From contig JADJRC010000002.1 in the NCBI GenBank assembly GCA_016712415.1, positions 248,001-312,000 of the forward strand: a stretch of DNA of 64,000 nucleotides. The letters are read 5' to 3'. Of the stretch, positions 18,179 to 31,000 are shown one piece after another. Each line of letters begins with the position of its first letter. Position 1 is the first letter of the stretch. The stretch comes from Lewinellaceae bacterium. Lineage in GTDB: Bacteria > Bacteroidota > Bacteroidia > Chitinophagales > Saprospiraceae. The notes beneath the pieces were generated by a model. The model saw nothing but the letters and a program-made list of their open reading frames with translations. It made no database searches and was not told where the DNA came from. The translations under genes were made by a program, and so were the position numbers.

Positions 18179-21100
18179 ATGTACATGTTCGGCGACCTGG
18201 TACCGGGAACATATCAAATTACATTTGGTACACCCGGCGGCTACGAACCGACGCCATTCGACCAGGGTAACGACGATTCTACGGACAGCGACGCAGGCCC
18301 GATGGGCTTGACACCGGTATTCACAGTGGTGAGCGGCGACACGATTCCAACTTTCGACGCAGGCTTCTCGAGCCGGCCGGAAATTGGTAACTACGTATGG
18401 GAAGACACGAACGCCGACGGTATTCAAAACGACGGCCCGACGGGTATTGCAGGCGTAGAAGTAATCCTGAGCGGCACAGACGGCGCGGGCAACGTGGTGA
18501 ACCAGTCGACGACAACGGACGGCACGGGTTTCTACCTGTTCCCCGACCTGGCCCCCGGCTCCTACAAACTGACGTTCGTAACGCCGGTGGGCGGCTACGT
18601 ACCGACGACGGCAGACGACCCGGATGCGAACCCGAATGATTCGGACGACTCGGACGCCAACCCTGCAATGGGCGGCATGACGACCTACGAAGTGCTGACT
18701 TCCGGGGAATCGAACCCGGATTACGACGCAGGCTACTATATCCCGGCGTCGATAGGCAACTATGTCTGGGAAGATGAAGACGCCGACGGCGTTCAGGATG
18801 CCGGCGAACCGGGTATCGGCCAGGTGACAGTAACCCTGACAGGCACAGATGGCCAGGGCAATCCCGTTAATCAGACGACGATGACGGATGTCGATGGTTA
18901 TTATATTTTTGATAACCTGGTGCCAGGCGACTACAAGCTGACATTTACTACTCCGACGAGTGGTACGGCAACCTATACGTTGACATACCTTGACCAGGGT
19001 GGCGACGACGCTGAAGACAGCGATGCTGACCCGAACAACGGCAACATGACGGTATTCGAAACCCTTACTTCGGGCGAACACAACCCGAATTACGATGCCG
19101 GTTACTACGAGTGCCCGAAAATTTACGTTCTCGATCTTCCGATTGACACGGTATGCCCGGGCTCTGTTGTTGGCGCTATCCACATCATCACCGACCCGGA
19201 AGCGGCCAACATCAGCTGGACGGGTGGTGAGGAAATCGGACTGGTCGACGGTTCTATAAGCGATCATATTACTGATATCCCGGCCTTTGTGGCAAAAAAA
19301 GTCAACAAAAAAGTGACCGTTACGGTGACTGCGACTCTGGGTGATTGCATTGTTCAGGAATCGTTCATGATTACGGTTTGGGACGAAACCCCGCCGTATT
19401 TCGAGAACTGCCCCTCTGACATCACGCTGAACAACGACCCTGGCAAATGCGGCGCTGCGGTATTCTGGCTCGATCCGGTTGCGGAAGACAACTGCAACAT
19501 GGAGACGGTCGTACAGAGCGGCGGCCTGGCCCCCGGTTCGTACTTCTCGATCAATAACTCCCCGCACGAGATCGAATACACAGCAATCGACTGCATGGGC
19601 AATGAAACGACCTGTACGTTCACGGTAACTATTCAGGATCGTGAGAAACCGGATATTGAATGCCCCCTGGGCCCGGTATATGTTGAAACAAATGAGGACT
19701 GTTCGCACCACGTACTGGGCAAACACCTGGACGCTACGGTGACGGATAACTGCCAGTCCACCGTAACCCTTGATAACAATTACAACGATTCCTACACCCT
19801 CTACAATGAGGTGTTTGAAAAAGGTGTGACGCAGGTGACGTGGCTTGCCACAGACGGCAACGGTAATACGGCTATTTGTACCGTGATCGTGATCGTGGTC
19901 GACGACGACGCACCGAAGGTGCAGGAGTGTCCGCAGGCGCATATCACGCTCGATAACGAAGCGGGCCTTTGCGGCGCGGATTACGACTACACGGTGTTGT
20001 TTACGGACAACTGCGAGGGCGACAACCTGATCGACGATGCGCAACTGGTACAGGGCCTGCCCTCAGGCAGCACCTTCCCGGTCGGCACGACGGCTGTTGA
20101 ATGGTGGTACTTCGACGAGGCCGGCAACGGCCCGGCGGTATGCGCGTTCAACGTAACGGTTAAAGACGTTGAAGACCCTTCAATCGAGTGCGTTTCCTCA
20201 AATATCGTGGTAGATATTGACGGCACGTTAAGCGGCGGGGTGGAAGCGAACCCGCAGATCATCAGTTACGGTCCCTGCGGCGTGACGTTGCAATACGACG
20301 CTCCGCCTGCTTATGACAACTGCACGGGTGTCATCGTGACGCTGCAAAGCGGCCTGGGCTCCGGTCCGAACTACTTTGCCTATGGCGGACTGTACACAGA
20401 AACGTACAACGCGTACGACGCAGATGGGAATGTGGCGACTTGTTCGTTCACCATCGAAGTGAAAGACCCTGTGACGCCCTCGATCACCTGCCCTGCGGAT
20501 ATGACGGTAGATAACGACGCCGGCGAATGTTCGGCGACGGTGAACTATGCCTTCCCGTACTTCGACGACAACTGTCCGGGCTACAGCCTGTCGCAGTTGA
20601 GCGGCCCGAACAGCGGCGAGCCGTTTGTGGTGGGCACGACGACGGTTGAGTTTGTCGTAACAGATGATACAGGCAACACGACGGGCTGTGCGTTCACGGT
20701 GACGGTAGAAGATAAAGAACAGCCTGTTATTACGAACTGCCCTGCAGCACGTGTGGTGAATACGGATACAAACGGAGCAGGCGACTGCTCTGGCTCGATT
20801 CCGGACCTGGTAGCAGAAGTGGTAGCGACGGATAACTGCGCGGTGTCAGCCACAGCGCAGAGCCCCGTGGCGGGCACGGCATTTGGTGCTGCCAACGGCG
20901 ATATGACGTTTGTCACGCTGACAGTCACGGACATCCATGGCAACACACAGACATGCAAGACGAAGTTGACGCTGCACGACAACGAAGCGCCCTCGATCGA
21001 CTGCAATGTAACGACGGCTTTTAACAACACAGCAGGCCTGTGCGGCCACCTGGTGGAGTCGGCCGACAATGTCAACCCGGCGTTCACAGACAACTGTGCC

Positions 21101-21451
21101 GGCGCAAAACGCACGCACGACTACCTGTCGGCGCCCAACGACTACACGCTGGAAGCAGCGGTACTGCCGGTAGGCACAACAACGGTGGTATGGACAATCA
21201 CGGACGCAGGCGGCAATACGACTACCTGCCCTGTGACGTACACGGTAACGGACAATATCGATCCGGTATTCGTGAACTGCCCATCGAGTGTTGTGCTGAA
21301 CAACGACATCGACAAGTGCGGCGCCCAGGTATTCTGGCTCGACCCGATTGCCGAAGACGAGTGCGGCGTGACGGTTGTACAAACCGGCGGCCCGGTTTCC
21401 GGCCAACTTGATGCTGGTCGGCACGCACACGATCACGTACACGGCAACTGA
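18179..21451 (+). CDS. Giant adhesin, fragment 6: last SdrD_B domains and first HYR repeats
   Basis: Open for 1,090 codons from an internal ATG within a repeat. It contains the final two SdrD_B domains (one with a compensated local frameshift giving SSRPEIGN at about 18365) and a linker starting CPKIYVLDLPIDTVCPG (19110 on). From 19370 come HYR-like immunoglobulin-fold repeats, each with D-x-x-x-P-x-[IF]-x-x-CP at the start and GN-x-x-x-CxFTV-T-V at the end. Eight HYR units fall in this fragment. The frame breaks near 21402, where GPVSG should continue into LMLVGTHTITYTATD. Confidence 0.8.
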   Translation: MYMFGDLVPGTYQITFGTPGGYEPTPFDQGNDDSTDSDAGPMGLTPVFTVVSGDTIPTFDAGFSSRPEIGNYVWEDTNADGIQNDGPTGIAGVEVILSGTDGAGNVVNQSTTTDGTGFYLFPDLAPGSYKLTFVTPVGGYVPTTADDPDANPNDSDDSDANPAMGGMTTYEVLTSGESNPDYDAGYYIPASIGNYVWEDEDADGVQDAGEPGIGQVTVTLTGTDGQGNPVNQTTMTDVDGYYIFDNLVPGDYKLTFTTPTSGTATYTLTYLDQGGDDAEDSDADPNNGNMTVFETLTSGEHNPNYDAGYYECPKIYVLDLPIDTVCPGSVVGAIHIITDPEAANISWTGGEEIGLVDGSISDHITDIPAFVAKKVNKKVTVTVTATLGDCIVQESFMITVWDETPPYFENCPSDITLNNDPGKCGAAVFWLDPVAEDNCNMETVVQSGGLAPGSYFSINNSPHEIEYTAIDCMGNETTCTFTVTIQDREKPDIECPLGPVYVETNEDCSHHVLGKHLDATVTDNCQSTVTLDNNYNDSYTLYNEVFEKGVTQVTWLATDGNGNTAICTVIVIVVDDDAPKVQECPQAHITLDNEAGLCGADYDYTVLFTDNCEGDNLIDDAQLVQGLPSGSTFPVGTTAVEWWYFDEAGNGPAVCAFNVTVKDVEDPSIECVSSNIVVDIDGTLSGGVEANPQIISYGPCGVTLQYDAPPAYDNCTGVIVTLQSGLGSGPNYFAYGGLYTETYNAYDADGNVATCSFTIEVKDPVTPSITCPADMTVDNDAGECSATVNYAFPYFDDNCPGYSLSQLSGPNSGEPFVVGTTTVEFVVTDDTGNTTGCAFTVTVEDKEQPVITNCPAARVVNTDTNGAGDCSGSIPDLVAEVVATDNCAVSATAQSPVAGTAFGAANGDMTFVTLTVTDIHGNTQTCKTKLTLHDNEAPSIDCNVTTAFNNTAGLCGHLVESADNVNPAFTDNCAGAKRTHDYLSAPNDYTLEAAVLPVGTTTVVWTITDAGGNTTTCPVTYTVTDNIDPVFVNCPSSVVLNNDIDKCGAQVFWLDPIAEDECGVTVVQTGGPVSGQLDAGRHAHDHVHGN

Positions 21452-22028
21452 CGCGTCGAACAACACGGCCATCTGCTCGTGGACGATTGCGGTTCAGGAT
21501 GCACAAATTCCTGATATCGAATGCCCTGCAGGCATCCAGTACCTGGAAACCAACAACGGCAACTGCAGCCACACGCTGTCGGGCACGCTGCTTGATCCAT
21601 CGGTAGTGGAGAACTGCGCGGTGGCTTCGCTGACGAACAATTTCAACAACGCTTCCTCGCTCGACGGCGCAGTGTTCCCGCAAACGGCAACACCGACCAT
21701 CGTGACCTGGAAAGTGACGGACAACCACGGCAACAGCGCGACCTGTTCCTTTGCTGTAATCGTGGTGGACAACGATGCACCAACAGTGGCATTCTGCCCC
21801 TCCGACATCGTGGTTGATAATGATACTGACGAATGTGATGCAGTGGTAACCTACAGTACGCCGACATTCAACGACAACTGTGGTGGCCTGAACAAACCCG
21901 GCACACTGGTACTGGGCCTGGCCTCAGGCTCGACCTACCCGGTCGGGCACAACAGTGGTACAATACTGGTACTTCGATGCTTCGGGCAACGGCCCTGCCG
22001 AGTGCTCCTTCAACGTGACGGTGAATGA
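21375..22028 (+). CDS. Giant adhesin, fragment 7: HYR repeats
   Basis: Real coding starts at about 21403 (LMLVGTHTITYTATDASNN); the codons before that are out of register. It includes two to three HYR units with the usual paired cysteines. Near 21948 an extra G in GTTVV shifts the frame, and the true sequence (YWYFDASGNGPAECSFNVT) continues in another frame until a second indel near 22083. It is not a separate gene. Confidence 0.7.
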   Translation: MYKPAARFPANLMLVGTHTITYTATDASNNTAICSWTIAVQDAQIPDIECPAGIQYLETNNGNCSHTLSGTLLDPSVVENCAVASLTNNFNNASSLDGAVFPQTATPTIVTWKVTDNHGNSATCSFAVIVVDNDAPTVAFCPSDIVVDNDTDECDAVVTYSTPTFNDNCGGLNKPGTLVLGLASGSTYPVGHNSGTILVLRCFGQRPCRVLLQRDGE

Positions 22029-22085
22029 CACGCAAAAACCCGAAATCGACTGCCCTGCCAACGTGGTTGTTGGCATCGACGGGAT

Positions 22086-25000
22086 GTGACGCAAGGCAAC
22101 GCCACACTGGTATCAAGCGGTCCCTGCGGCGTGACCCTGGAATACACAGCTCCTGTCGGCACAGACAACTGCGATAACGCAGTAACTGCCAACACCGGCG
22201 GTCTTGGCGCAGGCGCATCGTACTACGAGTACGGCGGCACCTATACAGAGATATGGCAGGTAACGGACCAGAGCGGCAACACGGCCACCTGTTCGTTTAC
22301 GGTAACGGTGGAAGACCCGGTATCGCCGACAATCACCTGCCCTGCAAACGTGACGCTCAACAATGACCTTGGCGAGTGTGATGCAGCAGTCACCTACGCT
22401 TACCCGTACTTCGGCGACAACTGCCCGAACTACACGCTCACCCAGCTATCCGGCCCTGCCAGCGGCGAGGAGTTTGTAGTGGGCACGACGACGGTTGAGT
22501 TTTCGGTAAGCGACAATACGGGCAACTCGACGGCCTGTGCGTTTACAGTGACGGTGGAAGACAAGGAAAAGCCGGTCATCACGCACTGCCCTGCCGACCG
22601 TGTGGTGAATACGAACAGCAACGGCGCAGGCGACTGCTCCGGCGCTATACCGAACCTGCTGTCCGAACTGACGGCCACCGACAACTGCTCCATCGCATCG
22701 ATGACGCAGACGCCGGCATCCGGCTCGTTCGGCAACGAACACGGCGATGAGACCTTCATTACGCTGACGGTCGCCGATATCTACGGCAACAAGCAGACGT
22801 GTCAGACGAAACTGACGCTGCACGACAACGAGCCGCCGTCGATCTCCTGCGCAGCCATACCGACAGCGTTGAACAACTCGGCTGGTGAATGCAGTTACTA
22901 CGTACCGGGAACTAATTTGAACCCGTCGTACACGGATAATTGCGGACCGCTGACACTGACCAACACGCTGACAGGCAACAATACCCTGGGTGGCACACAC
23001 CTTCCGGTCGGCTCGACCTTGGTGACATGGACGGTAACGGATGCCGGTGGCAACACGAACAGTTGCTCGGTAACGTACGTGGTGACGGACAACGAACCGC
23101 CGGTGGCAGCGTGCCAGGGCCCCGAAATAGATGTGGTGCTGGACGGCGACGGCATTAGCCAGTTATTGGTAGCGGATGTGAACAACGACAGTTGGGACAA
23201 CTGCGGCCCGCTGGCGAGCAAGGACATCAAACGCGCCGATGGCGGAGACTTTGCACCGTCGGTGTACTTCAATTGCGACGACCTTCCGGGCGCCTATGAG
23301 GTTATCCTCCAGGTAGTGGATCAAAGCGGCAACGTCAGCACCTGCACGACGAGCGTACACGTGTACGACCTGGAAGTACCGGTGATCACCTGCCCGAACG
23401 GCATAGAAACGGTCACGGACGAAGACGAATGCACGGCCGTAGTGAACGGCATCCACCTGCAGGATGTACAGGACAACTGCGCGGTGACGATCTTCTACAG
23501 CATCAGCGGCGCGACGACCGGCAACGGACAAAACGACGCCAGCGGCACGGTATTCAATAAAGGCGTCTCGACGGTGACCTATACGGTAGTGGACGGCAGC
23601 GGCAATACGTCGAACTGTTCGTTTGACGTGGAAGTGGAAGACGAACAGGCGCCAGTGCTGGATTGTGCAGAGTTGGTGGGCTTCATCCGGACGAACAACC
23701 CCGGTGAATGCTCGTACGAAGTAACAGGAAATGAATTCGATCCTTCGGATTACTGGGATAACTGCCCCGGCGCAACAATCCGCAACAACTACAACCACCA
23801 GGAAAGCTTGGCGTGGGAAGTATTCCCGGTCGGCGAAACAGTGGTGTTGTGGACGGTAACAGACGCCAGCGGCAATACAACCACCTGCACGAGCCGGATC
23901 AGAATAGACGACACGGAAGCACCCGAAATCACGTGTGTTGAAGCAGACCAAACGCAGTTTGTGACCGACGCGGGCCAATGCACGAAAACGATCCTGACGG
24001 GTGTGCTTGACCCTGTATTCACGGACAACTGTCCGGAAGCCACGATCAGCCACGACTACGCGACGGCGCCCAATACATTTACACTGGCGGGTTCGACGTT
24101 CCCCACAGGTACGACGACGGTGGTGTGGACGGTAGTGGACGGCGCGGGCAACAGCGAGACGTGCTCGATCGAAGTAGTGGTGACGGATACGCAGGCTCCG
24201 GTGTTTGAAAACTGCCCTGCCGATATCACGGTAGGTAACGATGTGGACAAATGCGGCTCGAATGTGTTCTTCACAGCGCCGGTAGCGGAAGACAATTGCT
24301 CGGACGAGACGGTAGTGCAAACAGGCGGACTTCCAAGCGGCAGTTTGTACCCCTTGGGCACGACAGTGGTGACCTACACGGCGACGGACGGCAGCGGCAA
24401 CACGGCGACGTGCCAGTTTGCGATCACGGTAATGGACATGCAAACGCCGACGGCGGTATGCCAGGATCTGACGATACAACTGGACGATCTGGGTGTCGCT
24501 ACGATCACGGCAGCGCAGGTCGACGGCGGTTCAACGGACAACTGCCCGGCAGGCCTGAATTTTGAAATCAATACAGACGCATTTGGCTGTTCCAACCTTG
24601 GCGACAATAACGTAACATTGACGGTAACGGACGGCGCGGGCAATACGAGCATCTGCGTGGCGACAGTAACGGTACAGGATATAACGATCCCGACGTTCAC
24701 ATGCCCTGTAGCGGTCACAGCATCGAGTTGCGACGACGTGGTTCCGGATGTAATAAGCGGTATTACGGACGCTTCTGACAACTGCGGTGTGGTGACCCTG
24801 ACGCAAAATCCGCCTGAAGGCGTAGCCTTCGGCAACGTCAACGGCGGCACGACGACGATCACGGTAACCGCCACGGATGCGAGCGGCAACACGGCGACCT
24901 GCACGGTTGCAGTAACCATCACTGACGATACGGATCCGGAGATCGTATGCCCGGCAAATATCTCGGTGGGTAACGACGTGGATGTTTGCGGCGCGAACGT

Positions 25001-28000
25001 AACGTACTCGATCCCGACGGTAACGGACGATTGTCCGGGTGCAACGGTATCCCTGGAAACGGGCGATTTGGCCTCGGGCGAACTGTTCCCGATCGGCACG
25101 ACGACGGTAACGTACATCGCAACAGATGCAGGCGGCAACACGGCGACCTGCGAGTTTACGGTAACGGTAACAGACGTACAGGCCCCCGCGGCAGTATGTC
25201 AGGATATAACGATACAACTGGACGCAGCGGGTGCTGCAAGCATCACAGCCGGCAGTGTAAATGGCGGAAGTGCTGACAACTGCGGCATCGCCTCGATGTC
25301 GATCAGCCTGAACACATTTGACTGCTCCAGTACAGGCGACAACAACGTGACCCTGACGGTGACGGATGCAGCGGGTAACAGCGCGGCGTGTGTGGCGACG
25401 GTAACGGTACAGGATGTAACGATCCCGACGTTCACGTGTCCTGCAGCGATCACAGCATCGAGTTGCGACGACGTGGTGCCGGATGTAATAAGCGGTATTA
25501 CGGACGCTTCTGACAACTGCGGTGTGGTGACCCTGACGCAAAATCCGCCTGAAGGCGTGGCCTTCGGCAACGTCAACGGCGGCACGACGACGATCACGGT
25601 AACCGCCACGGATGAGAGCGGCAACACGGCGACCTGCGCGGTTGCAGTAACCATCACTGACGATACGGATCCGGAGATCGTATGCCCGGCAAATATCTCG
25701 GTGGGTAACGACGTGGATGTTTGCGGCGCGAACGTAACGTACTCGATCCCGACGGTAACGGACGATTGTCCGGGTGCAACGGTATCCCTGGAAACGGGCG
25801 ATTTGGCCTCGGGCGAACTGTTCCCGATCGGCACGACGACGGTAACGTACATCGCAACAGATGCAGGCGGCAACACGGCGACCTGCGAGTTTACGGTAAC
25901 GGTAACAGACGTACAGACCCCCGCGGCAGTATGTCAGGATATAACGATACAACTGGACGCAGCGGGTGCTGCAAGCATCACAGCCGGCAGTGTAAATGGC
26001 GGAAGTGCTGACAACTGCGGCATCGCCTCGATGTCGATCAGCCTGAACACATTTGACTGCTCCAGTACAGGCGACAACAACGTGACCCTGACGGTGACGG
26101 ATGCAGCGGGTAACAGCGCGGCGTGTGTGGCGACGGTAACGGTACAGGATGTAACAATCCCGACGTTCACATGCCCTGCAGCACAGTCGGTAAGCGGCTG
26201 CGATCAATTGGTACCCGACCTGGTATCGCTGGTCACAGATGCAGCCGACGCGTGCGGCGTGGCATCGATCACACAAAACCCGGTGGCCGGTTCCGACTTT
26301 GGCAACGCCAACGGCCAGAGCATCAATGTGACGCTGACGGTAACGGACGTGAACGGCAATGTAGCGACCTGCGTAGTACCGGTGTCCATCGTGGACAACG
26401 TACCGCCGGTGTTTGTGAACTGCCCGACGGCGATGATCATGATCGGCAACGATCCGGATCAGTGCAGCGGCAAACTGAACTGGAGCCAACCTGTGGCGAC
26501 AGACAACTGCACGCTGCTGTCGGTCGTTCAGATCAGTGGACCGGCGCCTGGTACGACGGTAGGGGTGGGTGTACCGCAAACGGTAACCTACCGGGCATTC
26601 GACGCAGCCGGTAATTCGAGCACCTGCTCCTTCCAGGTACAGGTAGTGGATACACAGCAACCAGAGTTCGACGCAGACATCGTGATGCCTGCGGACGTAA
26701 CGGTACAGTGCGACAATGTTCCAACGGCGTTTATATTGACGAACGACGATGTGAACGACAACTGCACGCTGCCGCAGGACCTGGTGCTGGGGTATACCGA
26801 GACCAGCACACAAGGCACGAATCCGGCGGCCTGTTCATACTACGATTACGTACTGACCCGGACGTGGACGGTGACGGACGGCGCAGGCAATGTGCGCAAA
26901 CACACGCAGAAAGTAACGGTCAAAGACACGACGGCCCCGCTGGCTGTATGCAAAACGGTAAGCATTACTCTTGATAAAACGGGAGTAGCGACGGTATCGG
27001 CAGCCCAGGTGAACGACGGTTCTTCGGACAACTGCGCAGCAGCACAGTACCTGACGTACCAGGTGACGCCAAATTCGTTCAACTGCACGAACGTAGGCGC
27101 CAATACGGTCACGCTGACGGTGACAGATCCCTGCGGGAACTCAAGCACCTGCACGGCGACGGTGAACGTGGTGGAAGGCATAGGCCCCTGCACACCGCAG
27201 TACAGCGTATCGACAAGTTGTATGGACAACGCCACGACGCTTGAAAACGGCCAGTTCATGGACGTGATCACGGTGAAATCGCTGGCGATGCAGAGTTGGA
27301 AACTGACCTCGGTCAATGGCCTGTACAGTGTAAACAGCGCGGCTCCGCCGGCAGCGCCGACGGCTCTTTCGGCAGGCATGGCGTTCACGGCAGGTACAGC
27401 CGACGGTATTGACAACGACGGCGACGGCACGACGGATGAATCGGACGAAATGATCTACTACACGCTCAAAGGCCTGCACGTAGACTGCCTGGGTTACTCG
27501 ATCCAGGTGGATAATGCAGGTGGTATCGGCCAGGCGCCGGCAGCCGTAACGGCAACAATTGCCAACAAGGCCTGCTACCCAACGCCGTACTTCCTGAACC
27601 TGAACGATCCGTTCTGTCTGAACACCGATCCGTTTGTGATCGAGGTGGGCGAATACAACAACGCGCAGGGAACAGTGACGAATATCACGGTGAACGGCGT
27701 AGTGACGAACATCTTCGACGCCGGCGCGCTGGGCGAAGGCACGTACCTGGTGACAGCGACGTTTGATGCGGGAGCGGCGACGACGAGCCTGGTAATCAAC
27801 GGCGTACAGGTGAGCGGCAGCGATGCCGGGACCCTGACGGATCCGGGCTGCAAACAGACGATCAGCCAGTATGTAAGTGTGGTGGGTACCCCGTCAACAA
27901 TAGTGTGCAACGACCTGGTGCACGTATCGCTGGATGCGGACTGTGAAGAGACGATCCTTGCGGACGATGTGCTGGAAGGCACCTACTACTGCTACGACGA

Positions 28001-31000
28001 CTATACGGTAGAACTGGACAAGACGCCGCCTTACGGCAATGGCCCGTGGGTGCCGGCAGTAATCAACGCCGGCGATATCGGCAAGACGTATGCCTACCGG
28101 GTGATACACTCCCAGGGCGGCAACGTATGCTGGGGCAACCTGACGGTGGAAGACAAACTGGCGCCGGGCCTGACATGTCCTGCAGACCTGACGGTAGCGT
28201 GCAGCGAATCGACGGATGTATCGAACACAGGTGAAGTCGGTATCGAGGATTGCAGCGCCACAACGGCGGTTATCGATGATGTGTATGTGGACAACGGCCT
28301 GTGCGCCGACCCGCGTGCAGTAATCACGCGGACCTGGATTGTGACGGACGTGTGGGGCAACCAGTCGACCTGTTCGCAGACGATCACCGTCGTTCCGTTC
28401 GACCTGACTGATGTGGACTTCCCCGCAGATGTGACGGTGAATTGCGAAAACGTGTTGCAAAACACCGCGCTGACCAGCCCGGATAACACCGGCCAGCCGG
28501 CTATCAACGGCTATGCAATCGGCCAGGGCGGCTTGTGCAGCGCATCCATCAACTACACAGATGAGGTTTATGATGTGTGCGCAGGCAGTTACGAGATACT
28601 GAGGACCTGGAAAGTACGCAACACCTGCCTGGCTGTGGGCGCCGGTAACCCGGTTCAACACACGCAGGTGATCAAAGTACTCGACCTTGGCGGACCGCAG
28701 TTCGATTGTCCGGCAGATATCACGGTATCGACTGATCCGAACAATTGCTGCGCCACTGCGCCGCTACCCGACGTGATTATCTCGGAAGGATGCTCTGATA
28801 TTGTGAGCCTGGAAGCCAAAGTGAGCGGCATCAACCCCGCCAACGGCAACATCATCACCTTTACGGTGGGTGGTACGCTGGGCGACTTCCCTGGCAATAA
28901 CTACTGGACTCCCGATACGCTGGCCCACTTCGGCCTGACGCAGTGCCTGCCGCAGGGTGATTACACGGTGCGCTACACGGCACAGGACGAATGTGGCAAT
29001 GTATCGACCTGCGAGTTCCAACTGACGGTAGAAGACCTGGTGCCGCCTTCGGTAGCCTGCGACGAGCACACGCAAGTGTCCCTGGGCTCCAACGGTATCG
29101 CCCAGATCAACGCCTCTACCTTCGACGATGGCAGCATTGACAACTGCTGTATGGACAAGTTCGAGGCACGTCGGATGAACGGTACCTGCGACAGCCTGGA
29201 CGACGACTTCGGCCCGACGGTAGAGTTCTGCTGCACGGATATCAACGATACGGTGCTGGTGGTGTTCCGGGCGTACGACTGCCACGGCAACTACAACGAC
29301 TGCATGGTAAGCGTATTCGTGGAAGACAAGATCAAACCGACGTGCAATGCACCTGCAAACGTGACGGTAAGTTGCGAGGCGTTCGACCCGAGCCTGTGGG
29401 CATACGGTACGGCGACGAGCCAGGACAACTGCTGCCTGGATACGATAATGGAATCGCGGAACTACAACCTGTTCGACACGGTGTGTAACCGGGGTACGAT
29501 CACGCGGACCTTCCGCGCGTTCGACTGTGCGGGCAACAGCACGCAGTGCACGCAGCGAATCTTCGTGAACTACGAACAGGATTACTACATCAAGTTCCCC
29601 AACGACGTGATCGTGACGAAATGCAACGGCACGGGCAACTACGGCGAGCCGGTATTCTTCGGCGAAGACTGCGAACTGCTGGGTGTATCGTTTGAAGACG
29701 AAATCTTCACGGTGGTACCGGATGCATGCATGAAGATCGAACGGACGTGGACGATCATCAACTGGTGTACGTACAACCCGAACGGCAGTTGTGTGATCGT
29801 ACCGAACCCGAACCCGAATGCGACGACGAACAGCACGCAGAACCTTCCGGGCCCGATCGTATCGCCGCTGGGAACGCCGTCTCCGTGGAACCCGACAATC
29901 ATAGCGATTGCGCCGGGTCAGCCGCAGACGAACTACTCGATCTACTACGACGCGAACGCGAACTGCTACAAGTACAAACAGATCATCAAGATCATAGACA
30001 CGGAAGACCCTGTAGCCACCTGTGCAGCGCCCGATAGTTGCGACCTGACGGCCAATGACGCACAGTTGTGGAACCAGTCGTACTGGTGGGATGCAGCGAC
30101 CGAATCGCACGACCTGTGCGAGGGCAACGCCGCCCTGACGATCACGGCTACCGACTCTTGTTCCGGTGCATTCCTGAATATCTCGTACCTGCTGTTCCTG
30201 GACCTGGACGGCGACGGATCGATGGAAACGGTGGTGAACAGCAACGATACCCCTGCTGCGGGCACGGTGAACTTTGGCAACGCGGGCAACCCGGGTTACA
30301 CGGGCGGAACGCCGCAGGTGTTCGACGGCCGTCCGGTACTGCCCAACGAGATTTACCGCTGGGCCAATCACCAATCGGTATCGGGCACGGTACGCACGGC
30401 AAGCGTGCAGTGGAAAACACTGCCGCAAATGCCGACGCCGGGCAACGGTTTTGGCTCACCCGGCATCGCACCGCAACTGCCGTACGGCACACACAAGATC
30501 AAGTGGACGATCGCGGATGGCTGCGGCAACGAGACGTACTGCGAGTACACGTTCGTGGTGAAAGACTGCAAGGCTCCGACGGTGGTATGCCACGACGGGC
30601 TGAGCGTGAACATCATGCCGACGCAGATGGTACAACTGTGGGCAACGGACTTCCTGCAGTACGCAGAAGACAACTGCACCCCGACGCCGAAGTTGAAGTA
30701 CGCGATCCGTCGGGCAGGCCAGGGCAGCGGCTTCCCTGTAGACGCACTGGGCAACCCGATCACGAGCGTGACGTTCACGTGCGCCGATCTGGGTGAACAG
30801 GAAGTGGAACTGTGGGCGATAGACCTTGCCGGCAATGCAGACTACTGCGTAGCGACGGTAGACGTACAGGACAACAACGGCAACTGTGTACCGGGCGACA
30901 AAGCGACGGTAGCGGGCGCGCTGAAAACGGAGATGCAGGACGGTGTTGAAGATGCAAACGTGAACCTTCAGGCCGGAGCGATCAGTCTGTTCGACATGTC

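Larger units (their letters stand above)
12898..18745 (+). repeat. Higher-order repeat: four copies of a 1.46-kb, four-SdrD_B unit
   Basis: The ASIGN-type domain start recurs at 12898, 14359, 15821, 17286 and 18746, spacings of 1461, 1462, 1465 and 1460 bases. Each unit has the order ASIGN, VQVGDYVWLD, AKVGD, AEIGN. Long stretches are identical between units, which indicates recent expansion or gene conversion. Confidence 0.9.

Noticed and set aside
17849..20044. Long minus-strand open frame (731 codons)
   Set aside because: It is an antisense shadow of the SdrD_B and HYR repeats; its sequence is low-complexity and follows the plus-strand repeat period.
24531..26813. Long minus-strand open frame (760 codons) opposite the HYR region
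   Set aside because: It consists of Arg/Tyr/Val-rich repeats that mirror the HYR codons on the other strand, with no domain or start signal. It is an antisense shadow of repetitive coding sequence.
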